From: Eudromia elegans
Taxonomy: Eukaryota > Chordata > Aves > Tinamiformes > Tinamidae
Reading direction: 5' to 3'
DNA length: 64,000 nt
NCBI GenBank assembly: GCA_003342815.1
Contig: PTEX01000003.1
Coordinates: 6,799,430-6,863,429 of the forward strand
The translations under genes and the position numbers were made by a program. The notes under the pieces are model-generated. The model saw nothing but the letters and a program-made list of their open reading frames with translations. It ran no database searches and was not told the origin of the DNA. Below are positions 11,611-23,636 of the stretch, in pieces; positions within the stretch are counted from its first letter, which is position 1, and each line of letters begins with the position of its first letter.

Positions 11611-14399
11611 GGCTGTCATACCTATTCTCGCTGGGTTTGTATCTTGCCCACATTTGGATCCTGCAGCATCCAAAGCTACCTGTCCCAGGTGTGCTGGGAC
11701 TTAGTGATATGGGGGAATGGTGTTGAGCCTGTTTCCCCTGTTGATTCAGGAAGCCTTCACAGGCTGCAAGGACCAGGCAGAACAGGAAGGGTTATTAAAT
11801 TCCGCCTTTGCTGTTAAGCAACTCCATGGATCTGAGCCCTGCTTACACTTTGCAGGGCTCAGCTGCTTTAGGACTTGACCCTATGCCCTGCTGCCTTTCA
11901 GAGAGCAAAACCTTTCTCATCCTGTCCTCAGGCTGCTGGCTGAAAAAACTCTTTGCTGGCCACTGTGTCTCTTTTGCAAGGTCTGTATTAAGAACTCTGG
12001 TTCAGCGTCGCTTTCTGCTATACTGTGCAGCAAAGCACTCTTAGGTTTTACACTAACTTATTTGGACTCCTCCAAGCAGCATACAACAGGGACTTGCTGA
12101 CACAGCTCAGTAAGGAAAAGATCACACTTCTTCACAATCTTAACTGATACCAGATGTAGGGAAGGCCTGATCCTAACATCCCTGAAGTGAATGTCATCAG
12201 AAGTAATTATATAGTTTCGTTGTTACTATACCCATGCAAACAACAGAGGTCCTCAACTGGCGGCTTGGAGGCAAATCACAACCCTTGTGCAATCTCTAGA
12301 ATTAATTACAGGCTCAAGAAGCCAGTGTCAATGCAGGCCAGAAACATCAAAGTGGGTATTGCTCGAAACATGCTACTTGCACAGTGTTGTCAGCTAGGGA
12401 ACCACTGATGTATTACGGTCATGCTGTTTAGCTGTGCTGGCCGCCGTCATCCGCAGAACCAAAGAAGTTATGCCAGGAATATATCCCAGGTGGGCAAGCC
12501 TCATCTGACAACCACATAATAGAAAATTTTCACACTCTTCAGAGCAGCTAAGCAAATATCAGAGCAGGTTTTCAGTGTAAGAAGCATTTTGAACTACAGC
12601 AGCATGTAAAAAGGTAGGTCAGAACTGAAGAGCTTTTCCAGCTATTCCAAAATAGGTTAAATTCATGAAAAGTTTCCGCTTTTTCAGAATTCAGAATAAA
12701 TGTTGCCAAGGACTTCAAGGGCATAATTTGGAAACAGGGACCCAAAAGGGCAGACCATATCTGGTCTGTGTGCTTTGGGAGAGTTCCTATCTACAGCGGC
12801 GCTTCTGTGGTGGAGAGATGAGTCCCTCTGGATCCCTCAGTGAGAAAGCAGACTGGTGCAGGAGTCTGCACAGAGCATGTCTCTGTGCACCTCTCCACTG
12901 TAAAACTGATCTAATGGCAAGATATCTCAGCTGTGGCCTCTCCAAATTAATACCTGATCACTTAGGTCTTCAAGGATATTTCTTTTCCATGCAGCCTGAG
13001 TGGGGACCCCTGAGTTTAGCCACAGTTCCAAGGCCAGTGCTGCCAAAAGCTTCTTCTATGGATACAGGCAGAAACGTTGAGTGCTCTGAGTTCAGAGGGG
13101 CTGAGCCATCGTTCTGATGGGGCCAGTAGCACCTCTGCAGTGGTTACTGAGGGCACATTGTGGCCACGTCTATGTCAGTGGCCAGTGGCCAACTAAAATA
13201 TGTTGGTGGGATGGTGCACTCAACCACCACTGAGAAATCCAGCCTGACCAGTGGCATAGTTAAAGTCTTTGAAGGACTGGACTACACTGTAAAGTCCTAT
13301 CAACATGCCAAAAACGAAGCTATCCATTCTTCTGTAGCCAAACACCTTAATCATGCTCCAGGCTTCAGTCTAGCTAATCAGTGCTTTCGAAATCTCATCT
13401 ACAAACATGATTTTATCCCATCATTTAGGAGACTCTGCAATACTAATGCAATGACACCCAAGCTTTAGGTGTGGGGGATTAGACAATAACACGACAGACT
13501 GAAAGTGTGTCAGTGCAATAGGTTAGATATGGAGGAACATCACACCGTAAACAAAGTTTGGTGTATAGAAAGGATCAGTCTTACCATATAGAAACACCCT
13601 TACCATACAGCAAACCCCTACAGAAGAGCCTTACAGAAACCATGGACCAACTATCAACAGTTCAATGGCTTCAAGAATGGCACTGACCCAGGACATAGTT
13701 AAATGCAGTTAGTAGATGTCGTATGTGCATGAAGATGATGAGGCTTCCGGTACTTTTTAGAGAGCACTATAATGTGTTGGTGTGGGGCTATGGTATTTGC
13801 AACAGGGTGGAGTTTTGACAGGTCAGGATGTAGGAGGCAAAAACAAGCCACGAGCTGCATATGCAAAGCCACAAAAATAGATGGGTCTGGAGGCAAACTC
13901 TCCAGAGGAAAATTATCCGTGAGTGAAGCAAAGGCCTGCTGGTGAAAACGTATGTCTGAACTTGTCCACACAGAGAAGGTGTTTGAGTCTCAGCGCAAAC
14001 CTTCCTGGAAACTCAGTGGTGCAAGAGGTAAGATCTGAAGTAAAACACCTCTGAGAGTTCATATTAGTAGAGGGTGCAAACCAGGAGAGAGAATGTCCAG
14101 ATCCAATGGTTCCTTCATCCTGTGGCTCATGAGGACAAGGGCTGTTTTGCAGAGTGATAGCTTCAGGCCTTTGGGCAAAGCTTGCAAAAACACATCTTGT
14201 CCTGGTGCTAGTGCACATGAGTTACCTTCAGATGAGCTCTGAGAGCACAGAGTATTCAACCTTTTAGTTTTATTCTCCTTTCTTTATATTATCACTGTCT
14301 TGGAGGGTGGAAGAATTGCATGAAAAATTTGCCCAGCTGCTTTCCCGTCACAGCCCTCTGACTGCAATGGGAAACCCTAGAATACGTGAGCTGTGTTTT
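11611..14399. other. Intergenic, no gene seen
   Basis: Plus-strand frames at 12665-13117 (150 codons) and 13160-13468 (102 codons) are the longest here. They lack recognisable domains, and Kozak or splice context was not convincing. No repeat recognised apart from the old CR1 that follows. Confidence 0.55.
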
Positions 14400-14766
14400 T
14401 ATCCAATCTACAGGAGACTGAAAGGAGCCACAGTAATAGCCTTCAAACATGTGAAAGGTCACTGCAGCAGCAAAGGGAAAAGCCTGCTCTCTTTTTCCCA
14501 CTGCAGAAGAGTCAAAAGCTGATGTGCCTAAACTACAGTCAGGAGATCCAGGTCAATATTAATATAAGTTTAGTTAAACAATATAAGTTTAACAATATAA
14601 AATAAACAAGAATGACTGGAATAGACTTCCTGAGATTGGAAGGCTGTTAAAGACATATTAAAGAAACATCTGGCAGCCATGGGCTAGCGTTAGTTAATTC
14701 TGTTTTGGGAGGGGGAATGGGTTAGCTGATCCCAAGGTCCTTTTCTACTCTACATCCAATGATCTC
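14400..14766 (+). mobile_element. Ancient, highly diverged CR1/L3-like LINE fragment
   Basis: Reads as an eroded CR1 3' part: agactgaaaggagccacag ... gccttcaaacatgtgaaagg, then aggagatccaggtcaatatta, tagacttcctgag, and a terminal gatcccaaggtccttttc with tccaatgatct. The order matches the conserved end of CR1/L3 elements, but divergence is large and an AT-rich insertion lies at about 14560-14610. Confidence 0.5.
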
Positions 14767-14870
14767 ATCAATTCTCCTAGTATCCAGGGACCAAATGCAG
14801 CTATTAAAAGCTTTGCGAGATCCCTAATGAGTTGTGTTTCTTCCTTAAAAAAACAGTCTGACCTATGGTT

Positions 14871-14930
14871 TATTTGAGAAAGAGTTAGATATTTGAGAAA
14901 GAAAGAGATATTATTTGAGAAAGAAATAGA
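14871..14930 (+). repeat. Three-copy tandem repeat (about 20 bp unit)
   Basis: Units start tatttgagaaag at 14871, 14890 and 14912 and differ by a few bases. Purine-rich short minisatellite. Confidence 0.85.
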
Positions 14931-15560
14931 TGTCTCTTTGCAAAGGGCAGGAAAACATCCTCCATTTACTTCATAGCCAATGCATAAGGAAAGACTATGT
15001 GAGAAACCAGGATCTGCAGTGCTTCTTAAAAGCAGGCAATCCTTCTATGGGAAAAATAAGATACACCCCAGCCAGCATGAACATATCTTCCAAAAGCACC
15101 TCCAGTTCTAGTGCCAGTGACTTTCAATCTTTCTGATCACAGATCTTTACAAGATTTTACTCCAGTGACAATGCAGACTTCACCCAGTGAATGTAGCTTG
15201 TCAGCAGAAGGCACCGTCTCCTAGTCACCTATGGCAGACCTCTCAGCAATAGGCCAGGACTGCTGGAAGTTTACAGACCATAGACTAAATGTCAGTTTGT
15301 TAAAAAAGAGTTAAAAAAAGATGTAAGCTCTTTTACTGTAACAGATCAGGCATCTGAATGTGATACTGCCCGGGGCTCTACCTTAGGTTATTCTGCTGAG
15401 GAACAATTTGTATTTTGAAGGTCTTTTTTGGGACAGTCTGAAGAGCAAGTGGTTAAGCAGCAGTGCAATTGTGGACAGACTGAGGAAAAAAGAATATATC
15501 TTCTTCATGAGCAATGACAGGCCAGCCCATAACCCCCCAGGGGCTCATCAACAGGCTCCT
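14931..15560. other. Intergenic, no gene seen
   Basis: AT-rich unique sequence. No repeats or coding potential recognised. Confidence 0.6.
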
Positions 15561-15725
15561 CATCACGGCCGCGTCATTTCTCACGCACACGGAGACGTCG
15601 CTGGCTCTTCGCTCTCACGCTGGACGTGGCGCATTCCTAGGCCAGCTGCAGCCCTGACAAGCATCCTGATGTGCAGGTCTCTCGCTCACAGCACCGCACG
15701 GCTTGGACGCACCGCGAAAGCCTCA
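15561..15725. promoter_or_regulatory. Small CpG-dense patch
   Basis: Roughly 165 bases with well over a dozen CpG dinucleotides (for example ggccgcgtc, gagacgtcgc, gcaccgcgaaag) inside otherwise CpG-poor sequence. A plus-strand frame crosses it (15408-15896) but shows no domain. Confidence 0.3.
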
Positions 15726-18299
15726 GAGCAGTTATACAAGTCTTCTCACTTGCTCGATTTCACTGGGGCTCTCAACAGTCTCTGTTTCAGCTCATGCCCT
15801 GGAGGTCTGGAGCGTGTCGCACGGAGTATTGTTAGCAGAGACCAAATTGGGTTGTGCTTGGCAAGCACAATGGAAAGGAAAAAAAGGGTGACCTAGGAGC
15901 CTTTCTGTTCTCACTTCATTTTTCCATTGCATCTATTGCATTTTTTTTCTATTAAGTCCAGAGAGAAACAGAACAGAAATGAAACATAAACAGCTTCTCG
16001 CAACATAAATACTGCACGAGGGGACCGCTGTCAGAGAGAGTAAAACACAAAGGTCTGGCTTACAGTCTCCATCCTTCCACTCCTTCCCTGTTCTATCTTT
16101 CATCTCCTTGGCCTCGCCTTCTCTCCAGCATCCTACTGCTGCTGCCACTCTAGGCGCTGAGCCGACATTTACCCTGCTGCCTCGCATGGGCAGCAGACAA
16201 AGAGTTATATCACTTGCAGGCCAGCCCTGTGGAGAGATTTTTGGAAGCGCCTCAGCTCTCCCCAGAGCGTATTGTCAACAGATACAATGGCTCAAATATT
16301 ACTGCAATTGAAGGAACAGGAATGTTATTGTCGTCTGCGCTGCTGGGAGCAGCCAGGATCCCACACCGCTCCGGGCTGCCCGGAGAGGCAGGGCTTCTCT
16401 GTGAAGGGCTGACAAGGCCATTGCTCAAAGGACACTGGAGAGTGCCCTCTCCTGTGGCACCACCTCAAAACCGTCTTTCTCTCCCTGGCAGAAGCTGAAA
16501 GCCTTTGGCACCTGCCTGCCCTAGAGGCGGGGGCCCCTAGCAACTGATCCACCTTGCTCCTTTTTTGGCAGGGGCTCTATTTCAATAAACCAGGCGGCAG
16601 GTTTAGCTGCCCATTTCCATGAGTGAGCGCCATGGTCTGCAGAGAAAAGTTTGCATGGGACCCGGCGCCAGGAAAGAGGCTCTGAGTCTTTTTGGAGAAG
16701 GCTCCCAGTTAAGGCAGAACCTCACCTGGTGACCACGATGATGGATTGACCCTAGAACTGAGCCAGGGAGAGAGGAAAAAAAAATCTACCGTTTATTGGA
16801 AACGTTACCACCTTGGCCAGTGGCCACAGGTCAGACCCCTTGCTAGGGCTGAGGGAATTACAATCCCTCTGAGCTTCAGAATAGTCCTGTGCTTCCTTGC
16901 GAGAAAACGTTTTAAGTCAGAAAAGTATTAACTCAGACCTGGATGCAGAGAAAACGCCCAGGTTTCTTTACTCCTATAGTGTGACTCTGAAAGCAAAAGT
17001 CAGGAGGACTACCTGGAAAAAGGGCTGTAGCCAAAAGCACCTCGGTCCTAACGCAAGGGGAAATGTGTGTATACTACGCTGCAAAAAGCAGCATCGAGCA
17101 TAATCTCAGACAAATCACTGTGCCTCAATTTCCCACCCCTCAAACCTGCTAAAAGTCACCTTTCCTGACCTTGCCTAACCTTCTTAGGAATATGGTTTCC
17201 TATATAAGCTCAACACATATATAATCTTTGTATTTAGCCAACAGATTTTTACAGCTAGGCTGATATGAGCAGACCCTCTGAGGTTGTGATCAGGTCCCTT
17301 TAAATGCTGCTCCTTTATTTAAAATACTCTTGCTTTATTCCTGTAATCTGAGCAGGCAAAATCGGTGCTGGCACTTGAAGGAGGTTGCACAATATTCGCG
17401 AGGTAAATCCCTTTTGGCAAGGCGGTGCAAAAGCAGGCACATGCCGGAGCCTCCAGCAGCACAGACGAATACCAACATGTTCAGAAAGGAGCACGGGAGA
17501 GAGGAAATGGGAGGAATCCACACGAGTGAGTGTGTCCCTCCAGGCTGTTGTTCCCCCAAGCCGTCCCTGCCATGCAATATGGACAGATCTGACCAAGAAG
17601 GGGACTGCACTGCCCACAGGAGGCTGACAGACTTCAGCATCACCTCAAACACCTCCGTGATGCAATGCAAGTGCCGGTGGCTGCGCAAGAGCCCCGTTGG
17701 TCTCCAGGTCACGGCATTGCCATGAACCATAAGGCATGGGGGCTTCCATGGGGATCACGGGGGTGACAGCCCTTTGAAGCACGAGGGCTAAGTGGGACGG
17801 CCCAGACTTTTTGAGTCTGAAATGCCTCCGATGATGACAACTTCAGCCATCTCGTTTCTTCTCAGGTGATGGGTACCAGCCCAGACCCTGCCTCTTGCGG
17901 ACAGAAAAGCTCCGACCTGTAAGGGCGGGCAGGATTTTGCCCGCAGCATCACTTTTCTCCAGCCATGCAAATCTATTTCCTTGTAACCGAGGAGGAGCAG
18001 ACTCGAACTGGTTCTCTGCAATATTTGCATGTTGGAGCTGCTCAGAGCCCTTTCCCCTCCTCTCTGCTCGCTGGCAGCCCCTGAGCTGCCCGCTCCCCTT
18101 AGCTGCCTTTCTGTCTCCAGGAAGGCAGAGCTGCGTTCCCATCCCGCCGGCTCGGCCTGCACACCAATGCCAACACGCTCGTGCTCCTGCTTGAGCCAGG
18201 CAAAATATTTGTACCCTGGCTGCTGAAAAACCTAAACCGTGCTTCTTCCTAGCCCTTGGACAGAAACAGCAGTGCTTCCCCCCCAACAAGGCTTGACAG
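15726..18299. other. Intergenic, no gene seen
   Basis: Alternating neutral and GC-rich sequence. Overlapping frames on both strands at 17315-17730 and 17788-18517 arise in GC-rich DNA with no domain. No interspersed repeat recognised. Confidence 0.55.
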
Positions 18300-18510
18300 G
18301 GGCCAAGCGCGTTCCTCCCCTGCCCCACGGCAATTTGCAGTGCATTTTTGCGGCGTCCGAGACCCGGAGACCAACCACACTCGAGCAATGGGGTTGCTGT
18401 CACGTGTCCTCCGCCCTGGGTCCGCACTAGCACTGGGGGCAATGCCGGGCGGCCGGGCCGAGGCCCGGCACCGGCCGTGACGCTGTCACTGGGGTCGGGA
18501 TGCGCTTCCT
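18300..18510. promoter_or_regulatory. CpG-dense patch
   Basis: Contains gccgggcggccgggccgagg and about 20 CpGs in 210 bases. No first-exon candidate with a recognisable product was found beside it. Confidence 0.35.
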
Positions 18511-19574
18511 GCTTCACAGCTGGCTTGTTTCAAGCGGAGTTAAACAGCTCGCCATGAGCTGATGGGGAAAATATTGTGTCTGCTCTCTCTCTCTCTCCCA
18601 GGTTCCTAGCAGTCAAAATAATAATTACGTGGCCTGGGAAACAATGGTTATTATCCATAAGCCTGGGAACCGCTCTCGCTATTCAATTTTATGGGAACCA
18701 ATAAAACCTCTTGTTGAAGGGGATTATTTACCTCGGCGCTGAGAGAGCGGGGAGGCCTCCGCGCTCCTTCTGCCTATTGTATCGCCCAGTCCCACGCTGC
18801 AGCAGCCGGAGCTCGGCTTCCTCCGGCCCGCGCGGCTCCTCGGGGCTCTCCTGCCTTAGCACGCCACCTCCTCTGGGTCCCCGGCATCTGGCCCATTGTT
18901 TCTGCTGAACTTTTGACTTTTGGGAGCTACTCTGTTTTTCTTAAGTGTTTAGTATTCACAGACATAGTGCCATTGCAAACCCTTGGGAGCTGGAAGGTTG
19001 CTCCATCCCTTCCTGGCTTCGCTGCCGGCAAACCAGTGCATTTTGGACCTGTTTGCCTAGGTCCATAGGATTGACCCCTGCACGGCTGCTGCTGTGTGGG
19101 GTGCCTTGCAACCCAGTGCCCCCAGGGAGAGCAGCAAGGAGACCCTGCTTCCCCCGGGATGCTGACTCCCAGCCTTTCCCACTGCCCCTCACAGGGCAGG
19201 ATAGGGAAGATGCTGTTTCAGAGGAGGCTTTTCAAAGGCACCATGCCCATGGCATGTGTGTGTGCGCACAGACGTGAGCCTGAGAGAGTTGGGGCATGCA
19301 GAGCAACCCAAACAGGCCCGCCCTTCCTTCCTCACCACAGGCCTGCAAAGCCCTTGGCGCTTTTGATGCCTTTCAGGAGGTGGGAAGGGAAGAGGAAGAT
19401 GTGGAAGATCAGGAGCGGTGACTCAGCCACCATCAGACCATCATCATCCCTGCAGTAAACAAGCAGGCGGGCAGCAACTGATGCCGTGGAGCAACTCGGC
19501 AATAATAAACCTGCATGTGCAGGTCAGCGGACTGCAGAGTCTCAGGCAGCCCTACGATAATACGGATAATAAAG
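18511..19574. other. Intergenic; possible conserved noncoding stretch then GC-rich DNA
   Basis: From about 18600 to 18730 the sequence is complex and AT-rich (aataataattacgtgg, ggttattatccataagcc), unlike its GC-rich flanks, and may be a conserved element. The rest has no recognisable gene. Confidence 0.4.
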
Positions 19575-20760
19575 CTGGGCCTCGGGGGCAGCGCGGAAGG
19601 AAGGGGTCCTGCCATCGCTCCCGCTCGGTGACGGCGGCCCTCAGCGCGCTGCCTTTGCTTCCCCGGGGCGAGGCAGCGCCACGGCCCTGCGGTGGGAAGG
19701 GGCAGCCCGTCGCGAGAACTGCACCACGGCTGCGCGGCACCGGGCGCTCCTGCACGGGGCTGGCGTGTAAACGCCCCGTCCTTCCTGCACGGCCTCCTAG
19801 AGCAGCGCTCCCTGCCCGGGGATTCGGCCAGGCCAGCAAGGGGCAGAGGAGGGATTTGCAGTTATTGAAAGAGGCTGAGTGAGGGGCAGGGCAGCTGTCA
19901 TCTTGCAGCTTATTAGCAGTGTCTGGCCAAGGCTTTGGCTGCGCCCCGATCTTGCACCAGACGCAGCTGCTGCTCGGGAGCTACTGGCACGGTTGCAGCC
20001 TCCGCGGAGCGGCCGAGGGCCACGGCTGCTCAGCGAGCAGGCCTTGCCTTGGGCCAGGTTCCTCCACCCCCGCCAGTGCACCCTGATGTGGGGCGAGGGC
20101 CCCATCTGCCTTGGCGGGGCAGGGAGCTCCGCGCTGTCCCCAACGCGGTGCCTTGGCTGCCACGGGGTTGAGCAACACAGCCGCAGTGCAGTGGCGTGGG
20201 AGCCTCCGCAGGCCAGCGCGTTGCACCAAGGGCCACGCAGGCCGTATTGCTCATGTCTCCCAGCCTGGCTGGTGACTGGGCAGGAGGCTGGACCTCCCCT
20301 CCGCCCCGCGGTGACTTGGCTGATGTCTCCTGGGACGTTCGAGAGCAACATCCCCTCTTGAGCAAGGGGCCAGCCTAGGGAAGGGACCCACTGCTGCACG
20401 CTCAGCACCTGAGCATCACTGATGCACACCCGGGACGCGGTCCTCTTGCCTCCCCCCTGCCTTTTTGGGGCTGGCATTAGCTGACCTAGTTTTCACCCTT
20501 ACCTAGGTGTGAAGTTGCCTGCCCGGGCTGGGCAGCACTTCCCCGGGGTGAGGAGCTGCCGGGCGCTATCTCGACTCAGGCAGTCGGGCAGTGGGGCTCG
20601 CTCAGAGCAAGGCTCAGAGCAGCAGAAAAGCACCTCGAGCTTCCCGAGACGGCCACTGATACACCTGCGTGCAGGCGCCGTGCTCCGAGCCATTGCCGTG
20701 CTGCTGCTTGCACCGAGGGGCTGTCTGTGCCGCCAGCAGCGTGTCCTTCTGATGGCTTGT
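19575..20760. promoter_or_regulatory. Orphan CpG island
   Basis: About 1.2 kb of GC-rich DNA; the first 220 bases alone contain about 30 CpGs (for example cccgtcgcgag, ctgcgcggcaccgggcgc). Long overlapping frames on both strands (such as minus 19797-20477) are expected from the composition. CpG islands usually mark promoters, but no known gene begins here, so a noncoding transcript or distal enhancer promoter is possible. Confidence 0.55.
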
Positions 20761-22555
20761 AGGATTTTTCTGTGTGCCCAACGCTCCAGAAACATGCTCG
20801 TCCTGAGCCTCAGCCTGCTTCTCTGCCGTGGTTGTCCAGTCCCTGAGAGAAATGTCAAGTTTGGGGGGAAACAAAGTCTCTGAGTTTGACCTAGAAAGGC
20901 TCAAAAACTACCTAGCCAGGGCTGCAAAATTAACAAGACCAACGCCGGGCTTCAGCTCTGCAACAAAGGTCAGGAGGGAAAGCAGAATACACACACCTTT
21001 TTCACCAGCACAAAACGCAGCCATGAGACTCTTTCCGCTTTGTTCTCATGGCGTGCAAAGGTGCCAGCAAAGAGCTTTAGAAAGGAGGGTGAGTACGAAA
21101 CGCCGGCAGCCCGGGACGTTTCTGAGTTTGTTGCTGCAGTTCGTCTGCGCCCCCGCGACAAAGCGCAGAGGAAGCAGAGATGCTGAGAACCGCTCGAGAA
21201 GGAGTGACACCAACGAGCGGTCCTTGAGAAAGAGAAGAAACTGATGGGAGGAAGAGAAAAAGAAGAAGAAGAAGAAAAGAAACCCTAAGTGAGTCAACAG
21301 CGGCTGCTTTTTAAAATATCAAATAAATTACTTCAAACTTACGGTGATTTTTTTGCTTCCTGTTCCACAGTTTGAAACCCGCACAACTCTTTTCCTTCTC
21401 TTAGGATCATTTTAAGTTTTTTAAGGGGGAAATAAATAGAAGCTGAGGGTGGAGACATACCACTCACCATGTTTTCCTTCCCATTTTCACTTGCGTGGGA
21501 GTCTCAGTAGTGAGGAGTCAAGGCAGCACTGTTTACTGTCTGACCTGGCAGAAGGAGAGGCATGGAAGATTACCGCAGTGCATGTAGAGATGTGCAGCAA
21601 TAACATCTAATTTATTTGTGCTCGGAGCGTGGTTAAAGTTGTTTTTGTTTCGTTTTAAATAAAGGCTTTGGGAATCCAAAGGTCATTTCCGTGGAATAAC
21701 AATGCTCCTTTCAGCAAGGGGCACCTGCAGGGTCTCCAGCACACCCAGTGCAGCAGGTCTAGTTTGAAAGCTGACACAGAGCTCGCCTGGGCAAATCACC
21801 CTCGAGCCGTGCTGCGCAGGGTACAGCAGCTGGTGACCCAAGCAAGCCAGGAAGGGAGCTCCTGCTTCTCCCTTGCAGTGTTTGCAAGCACCTATTTGTC
21901 AGCACAACGAAGGCCCTGGCTGCAAGGGCTGGTGCCGTGTTGCCCTGTTCCGGTGCCCGCAGCCCATCAGGTATCCTGAGCAGGCAACACCTGGAGCTGT
22001 TAATTCCTTCATTCCTCAGCTCTTCTTCCCACATTTTCTCCTCAGCTATGCCCCATCTCAGCTCCTACCCACAACCTGCCCTTTGTCTGCAGCTTCTTCC
22101 CCCTGCTCCCCAGTGTGCATGCTCCATGGGGCGCTTGTTTTCAGCAGAGCTTTTGTCTTTGCAGCTTCCAGCAGCACTAATAAAAAAAAAAATCTTGCTG
22201 CCAGATTCTGAAACAAAGAGCAGTTTCTTAATAAAATATGGCATAGGGATCAGATGTTACAGAGAGCACCAAACATTGATTTAAAAATATTCCATTTGCA
22301 GCGTGCTAATGCTTTCCAGATGCTGCTGGCTTTTGACAGCAGGTGAACGTGCCTCGCTGACTCCAGCCAAGTTAGTGCTCTTATCTCTACCTAAGCAGGT
22401 ACGTCACAGTAATGTGATTTACCAGTGCACACGGGAAGCTTTCAGAGACTTTGGGAAAAGCAAGCATCTCTGTTCCCTGCTCTGGTGAGATTACGTGCTC
22501 CTTTTCCTGTGTGCTTCCCAAATACTTAACTCAGGCTTTCAGCAGGCAGAAAACA
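20761..22555. other. Intergenic; arginine-rich open frame of unknown status
   Basis: A plus-strand frame at 20828-21244 (138 codons) encodes an Arg/Ser-rich sequence with no family I recognise; it ends near a purine run (agaagaagaagaag, 21258-21275). Its nearness to the CpG island is the only circumstantial support, so I do not call it a gene. The rest is unique sequence. Confidence 0.4.
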
Positions 22556-22602
22556 ATGTATATATATGTGTGTGTATATATATATATTTTATATATATAT
22601 AT
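22556..22602 (+). repeat. (TA)n/(TG)n microsatellite
   Basis: Alternating tatata and tgtgtg blocks forming a compound dinucleotide repeat with a central tttt interruption. Confidence 0.9.
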
Positions 22603-22775
22603 GAAAAGAGTCTGTTCTCTGTCTTACAGACATGTATTTGCTACAAAGGAAAGAATGGATTTTGTTTTTTTCCTCTCTGCAGCTGTACAGTTCCCAGCTG
22701 CATTTTCTGCATTATGTCTGTAAAAGAATCATCACGGTTCAGGTTATATTTTATTTTGTGTGGGAAAGAATCTGC

Positions 22776-22855
22776 AGAAAGAAAAAGCCTTGGGAGAGAA
22801 AGGGAGAAAGAAAGGATGAAAGGAAGGAAGGAAGAAAGGAAGAAAGAAAACAAAA
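22776..22855 (+). repeat. Polypurine (GAAA/GGAA)n tract
   Basis: About 80 bases almost entirely A and G on the plus strand, with gaaagaaagg and ggaaggaaggaa units. Confidence 0.85.
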
Positions 22856-23020
22856 CTACTCCTTAGTGAGTGCTGCTGTGCATCATTCTCCTGGAAACGT
22901 GTGAACTCTTTTATTTTTCTGTAATAATCCAAAGCCAACTTTGTTATTGTTGAATTTGCAAGAGTTGTCTGCACTGATGATGCATGAGGAGAAGGGAAGA
23001 TGCCTGTGCTGCACAGTTCT

Positions 23021-23064
23021 GACTGATATGACATATCAGTCATATCAGACATATCATATCAGTC
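23021..23064. repeat. Palindrome plus tandem catatcag units next to CR1
   Basis: Arms gactgatatg (23021-23030) and catatcagtc (23032-23041) are perfectly complementary around one base. The catatcag motif then recurs up to 23064, immediately before CR1 sequence begins. Confidence 0.85.
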
Positions 23065-23065
23065 T

Positions 23066-23636
23066 CCAGCAGGTCGAGGGAGGTGATTCTGCCCCTCTAC
23101 TCAGCCCTGGTGAGGCCGCACCTCGAATCCTGTGTGCAGTTCTGCGCTCCCCAGTACAAGAGGGACGTGGAGCTGCTAGAGAGAGTCCAGCACAGGTCTA
23201 CAAGGATGATTAAGGGCCTGGAACACCTGCCCTACAAGCAAAGGCTGAGAGAGCTGGACCTGTTCAGCCTGGGGAAGAGAAGGCTGAGAGGGGACCTGAT
23301 CAGCGTCTATAAGCACCTCAAGGGAGGGAGTGAGGAGGATGGGGCCGGCCTCTTCTCAGTGGTGGCCAGCAGTAGGACTAGAGAAAATGACCATAAATTG
23401 AAGCACCAAAAGTTCCACAGGAACTTAAGGAAAAATTTCTTCACAGTGAGGGTGACAGAGCCCTGGAACAGGCTGCCCAGAGAGGTGGTGGAGTCTCCTT
23501 CTCTGGAGATCTTCAAAACCCACTTGGACACCACCCTGTGCCACGTGCTCTAGGAGACCCTGTGTGTGCAAGGGGGTTGGACTAGATGATCTCTAGAGGT
23601 CACTTCCAACCTTAAGCATTCTATGATTCTATGATT
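23066..23636 (+). mobile_element. CR1 LINE, 5'-truncated, intact ORF2 C-terminus
   Basis: Close relative of the copy at 7 kb, same orientation, and truncated within a few dozen bases of the same point. It encodes the final part of ORF2 without interruption to a stop at 23551-23553 (end DTTLCHVL), then the 3' UTR and attctatgattctatgatt terminus. It lacks the 5' UTR, ORF1, endonuclease and most of the reverse transcriptase, so it cannot move by itself. Fewer lesions suggest a younger insertion than the 7 kb copy. Confidence 0.96.

Noticed and set aside
10663..11817. Open frames running through the N gap on both strands (up to 384 codons)
   Set aside because: They consist of microsatellite-encoded Lys/Glu or Phe/Leu/Ser repeats and N; not coding.
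12665..13468. Consecutive plus-strand frames of 150 and 102 codons
   Set aside because: No recognisable domain and no shared splice logic; may be chance.
15408..15896. 162-codon frame across a CpG patch
   Set aside because: Crosses sharply different compositions and has no family resemblance.
17843..18517. 224-codon minus-strand frame
   Set aside because: Compositional artefact in GC-rich DNA with frames overlapping on both strands and no recognisable family.
19797..20477. 226-codon minus-strand frame in the CpG island
   Set aside because: GC-rich DNA lacks stops in several frames at once here; no domain, Kozak or splice support.
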